This document shows, in pieces, positions 20,372 to 31,645 of a DNA stretch of 64,000 bases. Under the pieces are notes generated by a model. That model worked only from the letters and a program-made list of their open reading frames with translations, was not told the DNA's origin and searched no databases. A program made the position numbers and the translations under genes. Every line of letters begins with the position of its first letter. Within the stretch, counting starts at the first letter, position 1. This DNA comes from Trichomonas vaginalis G3 (lineage: Eukaryota > Parabasalia > Trichomonadida > Trichomonadidae), in the NCBI RefSeq assembly GCF_026262505.1, contig NC_067208.1, positions 17,927,962 to 17,991,961 of the forward strand, in the 5' to 3' direction.

Positions 20372-21439
20372 CATTTCTACCCTCATTGAATTTTCATGAT
20401 TTCTTCATCGTAATGAGCGTATATGCTTTGTCATGACTTCTTCATCGTAATGAGCGTATATGCTTTGTCATGACTTCTTCATCGTAATGAGCGTAAATGT
20501 TTTGTCATGATTTCTTCATCGTACATGTTTTGTCGAAACTTCATCGTACATGTTTTGTCGAAACTTCATCGTACATGTTTTGTCGAAACTTCATCGTAAA
20601 TGATTTGTCATGATTTCATCGTTTATGTTTTGTCATGATTTCTTCGTTTATGCTTTGTCATGATTTCTTCGTTTATGCTTTGTCGAAACTTCTTCATCGT
20701 AATGAGCGTATATGTTTTGTCAAGACTTCTTCATCGTATATGTTTTGTCGAAACTTCATCATCGTAATGAGTGTATATGCTTTGTCATGATTTCTTCATC
20801 GTAATGAGTGTAAATGTTTTGTCATGACTTCTTCATCGTAAATGTTTTGTCATGACTTCTTCATCGTACATGTTTTGTCATGATTTCTTCATCGTATATG
20901 TTTTGTCATGATTTCTTCATCGTAATGAGTGTATATGCTTTGTCAAACATGAACGTAAATGATCCAAAAATAATGTTTAGGGTAGATGGTTAGATCTAAC
21001 CTCATTTCTACCCTCATTTCTACCCTCATGAATTTTCATACGGAATCTCTTCGTATATGTTTTGTCATGATTTCTTCATCGTAATGAGTGTAAATGTTTT
21101 GTCGAAACTTCATCGTAAATGTTTTGTCAAGACTTCTTCATCGTAATGAGCGTATATGCTTTGTCAAACATGAGCGTAAATGTTTTGTCATGACTTCTTC
21201 ATCGTATATGTTTTGTCATGATTTCTTCATCGTATATGTTTTGTCATGATTTCTTCATCGTAATGAGTGTATATGCTTTGTCAAACATGAACGTAAATGA
21301 TCCAAAAATAATGTTTAGGGTAGATGGTTAGATCTAACCTCATTTCTACCCTCATGAATTTTCATACGGAATCTCTTCGTAAATGTTTTGTCATGATTTC
21401 TTCATCGTAATGAGCGTAAATGACCCAAAAATAATGTTT

Positions 21440-21475
21440 AGGTGAAGTGGTGAGATCTCACCTCTTTTCTCACCT
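21440..21475. repeat. AGATCT-centred hairpin, GGTGA type
   Basis: AGGTGA and TCACCT arms surround GGTGAGATCTCACC. The element is 36 nt long, with the usual AAAATAATGTTT leader on its left. Confidence 0.6.
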
Positions 21476-21928
21476 CTTTTCTCACCTCATGAATTTTCAT
21501 GACTTCTTCATCGTAATGAGCGTAAATGATTTGTCATGATTTCATCGTTTATGTTTTGTCATGATTTCTTCGTTTATGCTTTGTCAAACATGAGCGTAAA
21601 TGTTTTGTCATGACTTCTTCATCGTAATGAGCGTATATGCTTTGTCATGACTTCTTCATCGTAATGAATGTAAATGTTTTGTCATGACTTCTTCATCGTA
21701 ATGAGCGTACATGTTTTGTCATGACTTCTTCATCGTAATGAGTGTAAATGATTTGTCATGATTTCATCGTACATGTTTTGTCATGACTTCTTCATCGTAA
21801 TGAGTGTAAATGATTTGTCATGATTTCATCGTACATGTTTTGTCATGACTTCTTCATCGTAATGAGCGTATATGTTTTGTCATGACTTCTTCATCGTAAT
21901 GAGCGTAAATGACCCAAAAATAATGTTT

Positions 21929-21964
21929 ATGTTAGAATGTTAGATCTAACACCTTTTCTAACAT
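21929..21964. repeat. AGATCT-centred hairpin, GTTAGAA type
   Basis: ATGTTAGAA pairs with a TTCTAACAT-like arm around GTTAGATCTAAC. The element is 36 nt long. A second copy lies at 22157-22192, and both are mirrored at 22667-22702 and 22895-22930. Confidence 0.6.
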
Positions 21965-22231
21965 GTTTTCTCACCTCATGTTTTGTCATGACTTCTTCAT
22001 CGAAACTAAACGTATATGTTTTGTCATGACTTCTTCGTAAATGATTTGTCGAAACTTCTTCGTAAATGATTTGTCGAAACTTCTTCATCGTAATGAGCGT
22101 ATATGTTTTGTCATGACTTCTTCGTAATGAGCGTAAATGATCCAAAAATAATGTTTATGTTAGAATGTTAGATCTAACACCTTTTCTAACATGTTTTCTA
22201 ACATGGAGGATTTCATTAGATATAAATATTA

Positions 22232-22628
22232 TTTGGTGAAAGTATCCTAAAATATTTGATGGACTTTAACTAAAATAATGTTTAGGGAAGAATGTTTATA
22301 TCAGATGAAACAGTAAATATTTTATATCTAAATCGTCTATGATGTAATTGTGTATAGAATGAAATGAAGGAAGAATATTTATATCTAATGAAACAGTAAA
22401 GTATTATATCTATTAAATCGTCTATGATGTAATTGTGTATAGAATGAAATGAAGGAAGAATATTTATATCTAATGAAACAGTAAAGTATTATATCTATTA
22501 AATCGTCTATGATGTAATTGTGTATAGAATGAAATGAAGGAAGAATATTTATATCTAATGAAACAGTAAAGTATTATATCTATTAAATCGTCTATGATGT
22601 AATTGTGTATAGAATGAAATGAAGGAAG
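22232..22628. repeat. central spacer of the palindrome: 85-bp tandem repeats
   Basis: The spacer between the arms contains about four copies of an 85-bp unit (starts near 22366, 22451, 22536 and 22621) with GAAGGAAGAATATTTATATC and AAATCGTCTATGATGTAATT. One divergent copy precedes them. The sequence is very A+T-rich and non-coding. Its last repeat half merges into the start of the right arm. Confidence 0.85.
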
Positions 22629-25600
22629 AATATTTATATCTAATGAAATCCTCCATGTTAGAAAACATGTTAGAAAAGGTGTTAGATCTAACATTCTAAC
22701 ATAAACATTATTTTTGGATCATTTACGCTCATTACGAAGAAGTCATGACAAAACATATACGCTCATTACGATGAAGAAGTTTCGACAAATCATTTACGAA
22801 GAAGTTTCGACAAATCATTTACGAAGAAGTCATGACAAAACATATACGTTTAGTTTCGATGAAGAAGTCATGACAAAACATGAGGTGAGAAAACATGTTA
22901 GAAAAGGTGTTAGATCTAACATTCTAACATAAACATTATTTTTGGGTCATTTACGCTCATTACGATGAAGAAGTCATGACAAAACATATACGCTCATTAC
23001 GATGAAGAAGTCATGACAAAACATGTACGATGAAATCATGACAAATCATTTACACTCATTACGATGAAGAAGTCATGACAAAACATGTACGATGAAATCA
23101 TGACAAATCATTTACACTCATTACGATGAAGAAGTCATGACAAAACATGTACGCTCATTACGATGAAGAAGTCATGACAAAACATTTACATTCATTACGA
23201 TGAAGAAGTCATGACAAAGCATATACGCTCATTACGATGAAGAAGTCATGACAAAACATTTACGCTCATGTTTGACAAAGCATAAACGAAGAAATCATGA
23301 CAAAACATAAACGATGAAATCATGACAAATCATTTACGCTCATTACGATGAAGAAGTCATGAAAATTCATGAGGTGAGAAAAGAGGTGAGAAAAGAGGTG
23401 AGATCTCACCACTTCACCTAAACATTATTTTTGGGTCATTTACGCTCATTACGATGAAGAAATCATGACAAAACATTTACGAAGAGATTCCGTATGAAAA
23501 TTCATGAGGGTAGAAATGAGGTTAGATCTAACCATCTACCCTAAACATTATTTTTGGATCATTTACGTTCATGTTTGACAAAGCATATACACTCATTACG
23601 ATGAAGAAATCATGACAAAACATATACGATGAAGAAATCATGACAAAACATATACGATGAAGAAGTCATGACAAAAACATTTACGCTCATGTTTGACAAA
23701 GCATATACGCTCATTACGATGAAGAAGTCTTGACAAAACATTTACGATGAAGTTTCGACAAAACATTTACACTCATTACGATGAAGAAATCATGACAAAA
23801 CATATACGAAGAGATTCCGTATGAAAATTCATGAGGGTAGAAATGAGGTTAGATCTAACCATCTACCCTAAACATTATTTTTGGATCATTTACGTTCATG
23901 TTTGACAAAGCATACACTCATTACGATGAAGAAATCATGACAAAACATATACGATGAAGAAATCATGACAAAACATATACGATGAAGAAGTCATGACAAA
24001 ACATTTACGCTCATGTTTGACAAAGCATATACGCTCATTACGATGAAGAAGTCTTGACAAAACATTTACGATGAAGTTTCGACAAAACATTTACACTCAT
24101 TACGATGAAGAAATCATGACAAAACATATACGAAGAGATTCCGTATGAAAATTCATGAGGGTAGAAATGAGGGTAGAAATGAGGTTAGATCTAACCATCT
24201 ACCCTAAACATTATTTTTGGATCATTTACGTTCATGTTTGACAAAGCATATACACTCATTACGATGAAGAAATCATGACAAAACATATACGATGAAGAAA
24301 TCATGACAAAACATATACGATGAAGAAGTCATGACAAAACATTTACGCTCATGTTTGACAAAGCATATACGCTCATTACGATGAAGAAGTCTTGACAAAA
24401 CATTTACGATGAAGTTTCGACAAAACATTTACACTCATTACGATGAAGAAATCATGACAAAACATATACGAAGAGATTCCGTATGAAAATTCATGAGGGT
24501 AGAAATGAGGGTAGAAATGAGGTTAGATCTAACCATCTACCCTAAACATTATTTTTGGATCATTTACGTTCATGTTTGACAAAGCATATACACTCATTAC
24601 GATGAAGAAATCATGACAAAACATATACGATGAAGAAATCATGACAAAACATGTACGATGAAGAAGTCATGACAAAACATTTACGATGAAGAAGTCATGA
24701 CAAAACATTTACACTCATTACGATGAAGAAATCATGACAAAGCATATACACTCATTACGATGATGAAGTTTCGACAAAACATATACGATGAAAAGTCTTG
24801 ACAAAACATATACGCTCATTACGATGAAGAAGTTTCGACAAAGCATAAACGAAGAAATCATGACAAAACATAAACGATGAAATCATGACAAATCATTTAC
24901 GATGAAGTTTCGACAAAACATGTACGATGAAGAAATCATGACAAAACATTTACGCTCATTACGATGAAGAAGTCATGAGAAAGCATATACGCTCATTACG
25001 ATGAAGAAGTCATGACAAAGCATATACGCTCATTACGATGAAGAAATCATGAAAATTCAATGAGGGTAGAAATGAGGGTAGAAATGAGGTTAGATCTAAC
25101 CATCTACCCTAAACATTATTTTTGGGTCATTTACGTTCATTACGATGAAGAAGTCATGACAAAACATATACGAAGAAGTCTTGACAAAACATATACGTTT
25201 AGTTTCGATGAAATCATGACAAAACATATACGATGAAGAAATCATGACAAACATATACGATGAAGTTTATTTCCTGTGTTGTTGTCAAAATGTCATGTTG
25301 TCTCATTTTTCAGAGAAGTTCATTAACCTGGTAGCACATGGTAACATGGTAGCACCCTCAGTTCTTCAAAAATAAGTCATAACTGCCTTCCTCCTGTGTT
25401 GTTGTCAAAATGTCATGTTGTCACATTTTTTCAGAGAAGTTAAATGACCTGGTGACCTGGTGACCTGGTGACCCCTTCAGTTCTTCAAAAATAATTAATT
25501 ATCGAATAACCCATGATGTTGTCAAAATGTCATGTTGTCACACTTTTTCAGAGAAGTTAAATGACCTGGTGACCTGGTGACCTGGTGACCCCTTCAGTTC

Positions 25601-27490
25601 TTCAAAAATAATTAATTATCGAATAACCCATGATGTTGTCAAAATGTCATGTTGTCACACTTTTTCAGAGAAGTTAAATGACCTGGTGACCTGGTGACCT
25701 GGTGACCCCTTCAGTTCTTCAAAAATAATTCATAACTGCCTTCCTCCTGTGTTGTTGTCAAACATGAACGTAAACATTATTTTTGGTTCATTTACACTCA
25801 TTACGATGAAGAAGTCATGACAAAACATATACGATGAAATCATGACAAAACATGTACGATGAAATCATGACAAAACATGTACGATGAAATCATGACAAAA
25901 CATATACGTTTAGTTTCGATGAAATCATCATGACAAAACATATACGATTAAATCATGACAAAACATTTACGATGAAATCATGACAAAACATATACGCTCA
26001 TGTTTGACAAAACATATACGATGAAGTCTATGAACATAATAATATTTCAAACCAGGAGCCAAATTCTTGCGATTTTCATATGGAATCTCTTCTCTCGGTT
26101 TTCCGAGGTAAGCAATTATATGAAATCATTTACACTCATTACGATTAAATCATGACAAAACATTTACGTTCATGTTTGACAAAACATATACGCTCATTAC
26201 GATGAAGAAGTCTTGACAAAAACATATACGATTAAATCATGACAAAACATATACGAAGAAATCATGACAAAATATATACGAAGAAATCATGACAAAACAT
26301 TTACGAAGAAATCATGGCAAAACATTTACGAAGAAGTTTATTTCCTGGACTGTTGTCTAAATGTCATGTTGTCAGTAATTTTAAGAGAAGTTAATTAACC
26401 TGGTGACATGGTGACGTAGTGACACCTAAAAACCATCTACCCTAAACATTATTTTTGCTGAATTCAACAACAAAATGAACGAGGTCAGGATGTATGCAAA
26501 TACCTTTGAATTCATTCATAAATGCCTTAGTAAGCTCATAAAATGCTTGTTTTTGCATCACATTTTGACGAAGTGAAGATCTTCACTTCGTCAAAAATGT
26601 TTTGCATTCTCTACTGTATCTTCGAGTTCTTCTTCATCTAACTTCTCATGAACTTTCTTATCTATGGAGTCCATAATATCTTTGACATAAAATGCATACT
26701 TTACAGAGCACCATTCAGCAACAAAATAAACGAGGTCAGGATGTATGCAAATACCTTTGAATTCATTCATAAATGCCTTAGTAAGCTCATAAAATGTTTG
26801 TTTTGAGGTCGAGCCACTTTTGGCTTGACCGTATTCTTTCAACCAAAACTCAAGAATTTTCCTGTGTGAATTTTGTATAAAAAGCAACCGTCTGAATTCA
26901 GGCGGTTGTTATATTCTTCACAAAACATATACGATTAAATCATGACAAAACATATACGAAGAAGTCATGACAAAACATATACGAAGAAGTCTTGACAAAA
27001 CATGTACGTTCATTACGAAGAAGTCATGACAAAACATATACGATTAAATCATGACAAAACATATACGATTAAATCATGACAAAACATTTACGATGAAATC
27101 ATGACAAAACATTTACGATGAGGTCATGACAAAACATATACGATTAAATCATGACAAAACATATACGATTAAATCATGACAAAACATATACGAAGAAGTC
27201 TTGACAAAACATATACGATGAAGAAGTCTTGACAAAACATGTACGATGAAGAAGTCATGAAAATTCATGAGGTGAGAAAAGAGGTGAAAAAAGAGGTGAG
27301 ATCTCACCACTTCACCTAAAATATATTTTTGGATCATTTACGCTCATTACGATGGAAAAGTCTTGACAAAACATTTACGATGAAATCATGACAAAACATT
27401 TACGATGAGGTCATGACAAAACATTTATGTTATACAGTAATGTTAGTCATGAATGTTTGTCCTACGTGTTGGCGTTAGTGTTGAAAAATA
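22629..27490. repeat. right-arm short-repeat array with hairpins and gene fragments
   Basis: This is the inverted counterpart of 17995-22231. Units read TCATGACAAAACATATACG then ATGAAGAAG. The 36-nt hairpins lie at 22667-22702, 22895-22930, 23384-23419, 23507-23542, 23834-23869, 24170-24205, 24508-24543, 25075-25110 and 27282-27317. A block of about 340 bp containing one GGGTAGA-type hairpin occurs several times in a row (23507-24560), which explains most of the extra length over the left arm. KilA-N fragments lie at 26041-26120 (minus) and 26591-26887 (minus). Confidence 0.8.
26591..26887 (-). pseudogene. KilA-N domain fragment, right arm
   Basis: This is the inverted copy of the fragment at 18607-18903, identical at protein level. 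It too opens at a TTG in the GAATTC-centred stem-loop and ends at the AGATCT-centred 26-bp palindrome. It is read as a carried gene fragment, not a gene. Confidence 0.6.
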
Positions 27491-27499
27491 ATGTTTGTC

Positions 27500-28204
27500 C
27501 TACATGAAGCCGTACAAGCGTTTGAATTTGTTTATGCATAAGATTACTCTCTTGTTTTCTGTATCTATCATACAAACATAAGCAACACCTGTTTTTGTAA
27601 AGTTTATATGAAGTTTTCGATAGTTAAGACCTGTATAATAATAGAATGCGTCCTCATTCTCAACATAATAGTAGAACTCAAACGAATGCTTACCATAATC
27701 TGTTATTTCAACAGCTTCGTCAGATATTTCATCAACGAACTCATAAACTATATCGCCATACTTGCTTTTATTTCTATTGTTTTCAGATTTAGAACACCAA
27801 CGAAGGTTTGAGATTCTGTTGTCCGTTCTATCATGATTTATATGGTCTATTTCTTTCAAATTGTTTGGATTTTCAATCCACTGTTCTGCAATAATTCTAT
27901 GCTTTAAATGCGTTTTGTTGTTTAAACTAAGCTCAATATAACCATGATTATTTAAGCATTCACTCTTAATATGTTTGTTTTTCTTTCGACGAATAGTAAA
28001 AGGATATGTCGTACAAATCTCATAATCTTCATGATTTCTCAATGTTTCCCATTGAGTTTGTTCCCCACTAACGTTCTCATTGACGTCCTCAATATCTTCT
28101 TCCTCACTGAGCTCGTCAATATTTTCACTAGCTCCTTCTGTAATGTTTTCATCGGCATTGTCATTGACTTCTTCTGTAATGTTAGATGTTGTTGTTTCGC
28201 TCAT
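27500..28204 (-). CDS. NUMOD4/HNH homing-type endonuclease, right arm (intact)
   Basis: The protein has 234 residues. Residues 1-55 are an acidic low-complexity region with repeated EN-I/V-(T/D/S)-E motifs. Residues about 55-100 match the NUMOD4 pattern (QWETLRNHEDYEICTTYPF). The HNH nuclease core follows, with DHINHDRTDNRISNLRW then CSKSENNRNKSKYG. About 90 further residues have no clear match. Such proteins cut DNA at specific sites and spread themselves or their host element (known for the family). A related protein lies in Maverick A at 36923-37597. It is divergent from the helicase at 28305. Confidence 0.8.
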   Translation of the reverse strand: MSETTTSNITEEVNDNADENITEGASENIDELSEEEDIEDVNENVSGEQTQWETLRNHEDYEICTTYPFTIRRKKNKHIKSECLNNHGYIELSLNNKTHLKHRIIAEQWIENPNNLKEIDHINHDRTDNRISNLRWCSKSENNRNKSKYGDIVYEFVDEISDEAVEITDYGKHSFEFYYYVENEDAFYYYTGLNYRKLHINFTKTGVAYVCMIDTENKRVILCINKFKRLYGFM

Positions 28205-28304
28205 GTTCTTTCACTAATGTTAAAAAGTTATGTTGTACGAATTTTGAACAGAATTTAGAGCAGTTATGAAACAATGAAGTATTTTTACGCTATTGAAAGG
28301 AACT

Positions 28305-30539
28305 ATGAGAGTGAAGTACATGACAGCAATGACAAAAGGAACTAATATCAAACCTAATGAAATCACTCACGAGGACATAGAGCTTAACAAGTACTTTGTG
28401 GAGTATCTTATAAGTGAAGAGTATGTAAGACCTTACTTCATGTTTGACAGCATGAATGAGGATGTTATTTCATGGTTAAAGAATATAAGCAATGTTTTCG
28501 GTAAGTACGTCATAGATGACAAAGGTCTTGTTGTATTTTATGAGACAGCAATACGAACACAGGAACTAATGGATATTATGCACTCAACAGCAAAGAAAGG
28601 ATTTAGTACTATTGGCATGAATGAACATTGCAGGAATGACATATACAACCTATGCTCACGAAAGCCTTACACAAAAGCAATACAAATGATAGAACATAAG
28701 TGTCTAAGGTCAGCAAATGAAATCATTACTGTCAGTGGTTATGAAAGAACTGTTAGCAAAGATGAGTGGAAACAGCTATTCATATTAAGGAAGGACGTTG
28801 CTGAACTAGTTAAACCTGTTGCACAAACATTGTTTCAGATAAGACCAGCAATGACTAAGAACCCTTTGACCTTAGTCAATGAGACCATAGAGGTTGAAGA
28901 TAATGACATGAAAGAACTAGGAATGAATGAGAGAAGTTGTGAAGGATGTTTGAGTCAAAATACATGGTTCTTCAGAGCTGTTAAGAAACTTAGTAAAGAA
29001 CGACAGAAATATTTTATAGAGAAGTATTGCAAAGGATGTGTAAATGAATTGCTTGAAATAGAACTTAGAGACACTTTCACACTAAAGGACTTGAGGAAAA
29101 ATAAGTACATGAGTGAAGAAGGTATTGACATAGCTAGTGTTATAAATGACTTAAGAAGATGTGTTGTCGTTATTGACGGAGCACGTATGACATATCTAGT
29201 GAAAGATTATGATGGAATACGAGACACAACAACACTTGTGTCAGTAGATAGCAAGGAATTCAATAAGCTCATGAAGAGTATTTATGTAGGACGTATTGAG
29301 GAGAAGGATGTGAACGCACTGATGATTTATGAAGCGGGTCAGAACAAGAACTATCTTATGAAGTCAGGCATGAGATTCTTTGACGAAAGAGATGACATTT
29401 ACAGCTATTTCAGAGGATATGAGTATGAGGTACTGAATGAAGTAGATGAGAACGTTATTGAAGGATATTTGAAACATGTTCACGATGTCATATGTAATGA
29501 GGATGAAGAGCTTTATGAGTATGTTTTGAACTGGTTCGCCTACATCGTTCAAAATCCTTGTGGAAAGACTGGAACAGTACTTTTGTTAATAGGAAAGCAA
29601 GGAACTGGTAAGAATGTACTTAGTAATGTTCTATGCGAGCTCATTAGCAAGTACGCCAACAATAATATAACGGCAATAGAGAATGTGGTTGGTAGATTCA
29701 ATGCTGCTATTGAGAACATGAAGCTCATCGTATGCAATGAACTAAGCTCATGCGATACGTCTAAGGTCATGAACCACGACGCACTAAAGTCAATAGTAAC
29801 AGAGACTCAGTTGGACTTAAATCAGAAGTGTCAGCCAGTAAGAAAGATAGAGAATGTTTGTAATATCATCATGATATCTAACAACTTCAACTCAGTAAAG
29901 ATTGACAAAGACGACAGAAGATTTGTTGTCATTGACGTAAGCAGCAGATACAAAGGAAATTACGAATATTTCTCAAATCTCATTGAAAGCTTTAATGAAG
30001 AGTTTTATTCAAACTTACTGACGTACTTCATGAGGAAAGATTTAAGTGAATTTGATGTAAGGAAGATACCATTCACCAGGGCTAAACAAGAACTCATCGA
30101 AATGAACAAAACACCTTACCAAATGTTTTACGAGGAGTTCTATGAAAAGTTTGTATCCGGATGGAATTGTACAGAGTGCTACAGAAGATATAAAGAATTT
30201 GCGAAGGAGAATGAATTCTTTGCATGTAGTTCAAATGTATTTGGTGGCAAGATGAGAGAATTTGTGAAGAGAAGTAGAAAGCGAGACGGTTCTGTAAGAA
30301 GTTATATTTACGAAGCAAGTATGATATTAGAAGGTCGTGGAAAGAAAGAAACAGTGAATTATGAGGAAGTGCTTGAAAAATTCATGGAGTACATGGGAAG
30401 CAATATAACATACAACAAAGACATATACAGTGAGTTTAAGTACTATTGTGAACAGCATGAGATTGAAGTAATGAGTAAAGGAGACTTTGAAACGCTTATG
30501 AAAGACAGTAAGGAGGTCATACATGCAATAATGAAATAG
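28305..30539 (+). CDS. primase/SF3-helicase-like replication protein, right arm
   Basis: The product has 744 residues from the first in-frame ATG. Residues 1 to about 300 are of unknown fold and include a possible zinc ribbon (CEGC and CKGC, about 30 residues apart). The SF3 helicase core follows with Walker A LLLIGKQGTGKNVL, Walker B MKLIVCNEL and motif C IIMISNNFNSVKI then DDRRFVVID. The C-terminus has two small helical, winged-helix-like segments. The core is homologous to 10273-11508. The start is uncertain: a short alternative frame from ATG 28274 (MKYFYAIERN) looks coding too, so a frameshift near the start is possible. The stop may also be premature (see the next feature). Confidence 0.8.
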   Translation: MRVKYMTAMTKGTNIKPNEITHEDIELNKYFVEYLISEEYVRPYFMFDSMNEDVISWLKNISNVFGKYVIDDKGLVVFYETAIRTQELMDIMHSTAKKGFSTIGMNEHCRNDIYNLCSRKPYTKAIQMIEHKCLRSANEIITVSGYERTVSKDEWKQLFILRKDVAELVKPVAQTLFQIRPAMTKNPLTLVNETIEVEDNDMKELGMNERSCEGCLSQNTWFFRAVKKLSKERQKYFIEKYCKGCVNELLEIELRDTFTLKDLRKNKYMSEEGIDIASVINDLRRCVVVIDGARMTYLVKDYDGIRDTTTLVSVDSKEFNKLMKSIYVGRIEEKDVNALMIYEAGQNKNYLMKSGMRFFDERDDIYSYFRGYEYEVLNEVDENVIEGYLKHVHDVICNEDEELYEYVLNWFAYIVQNPCGKTGTVLLLIGKQGTGKNVLSNVLCELISKYANNNITAIENVVGRFNAAIENMKLIVCNELSSCDTSKVMNHDALKSIVTETQLDLNQKCQPVRKIENVCNIIMISNNFNSVKIDKDDRRFVVIDVSSRYKGNYEYFSNLIESFNEEFYSNLLTYFMRKDLSEFDVRKIPFTRAKQELIEMNKTPYQMFYEEFYEKFVSGWNCTECYRRYKEFAKENEFFACSSNVFGGKMREFVKRSRKRDGSVRSYIYEASMILEGRGKKETVNYEEVLEKFMEYMGSNITYNKDIYSEFKYYCEQHEIEVMSKGDFETLMKDSKEVIHAIMK

Positions 30540-31645
30540 TTCATGAGAACAGTGAGGAGGTCATACATGAGAACAGTGAGGAGGTCATACATGAGAACAG
30601 TGATGAAATAGTTCATGAGAACAGTGAGGAGGTCATACATGAGAACAGTGATGAAATAGTTCATGAGAACAATGATGAAATAGTTCATGAGAACAGTGAG
30701 GAGGTCGTTCATGAGAACAGTGATGAAATAGTTCATGAGAACAGTGAGGAGGTCGTTCATGAGAACAATGATGAAATAGTTCATGAGAACAGTAAGGAAG
30801 TCGTTCATGAGAACAATGATGAAATAGTTCATGAGAACAGTGAGGAGGTCATACATGAGAACAGTGTTGAAATAGTTCATGAGAACAGTGAGGAGGTCGT
30901 TCATGAGAACAATGATGAAATAGTTCATGAGAACAGTAAGGAAGTCGTTCATGAGAACAATGATGAAATAGTTCATGAGAACAGTGAGGAGGTCATACAT
31001 GAGAACAGTGTTGAAATAGTTCATGAGAACAGTGAGGAGGTCGTTCATGAGAACAGTGTTGAAATAGTTCATGAGAACAGTGAGGAGGTCATACATGAGA
31101 ACAGTGTTGAAATAGTTCATGAGAACAGTAAGGAGGTCGTTCATGAGAACAGTGTTGAAATAGTTCATGAGGACAGTGAGGATGTCATACATGAGAACAG
31201 TGTTGAAATAGTTCATGAGAACAGTGAGGAGGTCGTTCATGAGAACAATGATGAAATAGTTCATGAGAACAGTAAGGAAGTCGTTCATGAGAACAATGAT
31301 GAAATAGTTCATGAGAACAGTGAGGAGGTCATACATGAGAACAGTGTTGAAATAGTTCATGAGAACAGTGAGGAGGTCGTTCATGAGAACAGTGTTGAAA
31401 TAGTTCACGATGTCGTTCGTGAAGAAGCCATTGCAACAAAGAATGAGATAAAGGATTTCATAGAACTTAACAAGGAGGAGTTTAAAGAAGGCTATGAAGT
31501 GAAAAGATGTGAAGAAGATTTCTTGGCGTATTTGAAGAAAAAGAGACTAAAGCCAATGGCTCAAAATAAGTTTCAATCGATGTTTGAAAAGAAACGTTTG
31601 AGCTATGGTGGTGTAAGAAGCACATATTACTTTGTTAAGAAGTGA
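30527..31645 (+). CDS. octapeptide-repeat region, probably the helicase C-terminus, frame-offset
   Basis: The open frame overlaps the helicase end and has no start codon of its own. It encodes about 36 copies of an eight-residue unit [IV]VHENS[EDV]E (24 bp each). A non-repetitive tail follows, ending at 31645 and matching 1-161. The helicase ends in EVIHAIMK, itself one degenerate repeat. At the junction about four bases are missing relative to a perfect repeat, which shifts the frame. An ancestral helicase with a long repeat linker and a third winged-helix-like tail is the simplest reading. Both arms share the offset. Confidence 0.55.
   Translation, partial: NNEIVHENSEEVIHENSEEVIHENSDEIVHENSEEVIHENSDEIVHENNDEIVHENSEEVVHENSDEIVHENSEEVVHENNDEIVHENSKEVVHENNDEIVHENSEEVIHENSVEIVHENSEEVVHENNDEIVHENSKEVVHENNDEIVHENSEEVIHENSVEIVHENSEEVVHENSVEIVHENSEEVIHENSVEIVHENSKEVVHENSVEIVHEDSEDVIHENSVEIVHENSEEVVHENNDEIVHENSKEVVHENNDEIVHENSEEVIHENSVEIVHENSEEVVHENSVEIVHDVVREEAIATKNEIKDFIELNKEEFKEGYEVKRCEEDFLAYLKKKRLKPMAQNKFQSMFEKKRLSYGGVRSTYYFVKK

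Larger units (their letters stand above)
17995..22231. repeat. left-arm short-repeat array with hairpins and gene fragments
   Basis: About 4.2 kb is built mainly from variants of a 20-37 bp unit such as CGTATATGTTTTGTCATGA followed by TTTCTTCATCGTAATGAG. Interspersed are seven or more 36-nt AGATCT-centred hairpins, KilA-N gene fragments (18607-18903, 18935-19035 and 19346-19448), and the 117-bp GGTCACCAGG repeats. Apart from these fragments no gene is supportable. The right arm at 22629-27490 is the inverted counterpart and about 0.6 kb longer. Confidence 0.8.

Noticed and set aside
21927-22145. A 72-aa protein HDKTYT-type open frame in the short-repeat arrays (and its mirror at 22714)
   Set aside because: It is a translated repeat with no homologue outside the arrays. 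The start codon lies in the common leader of a hairpin.
17995-22231. CRISPR array
   Set aside because: Repeats are short and regular at first sight, but spacers are not unique. The units are degenerate tandem variants, no Cas-like gene is present, and the DNA is eukaryotic in character.
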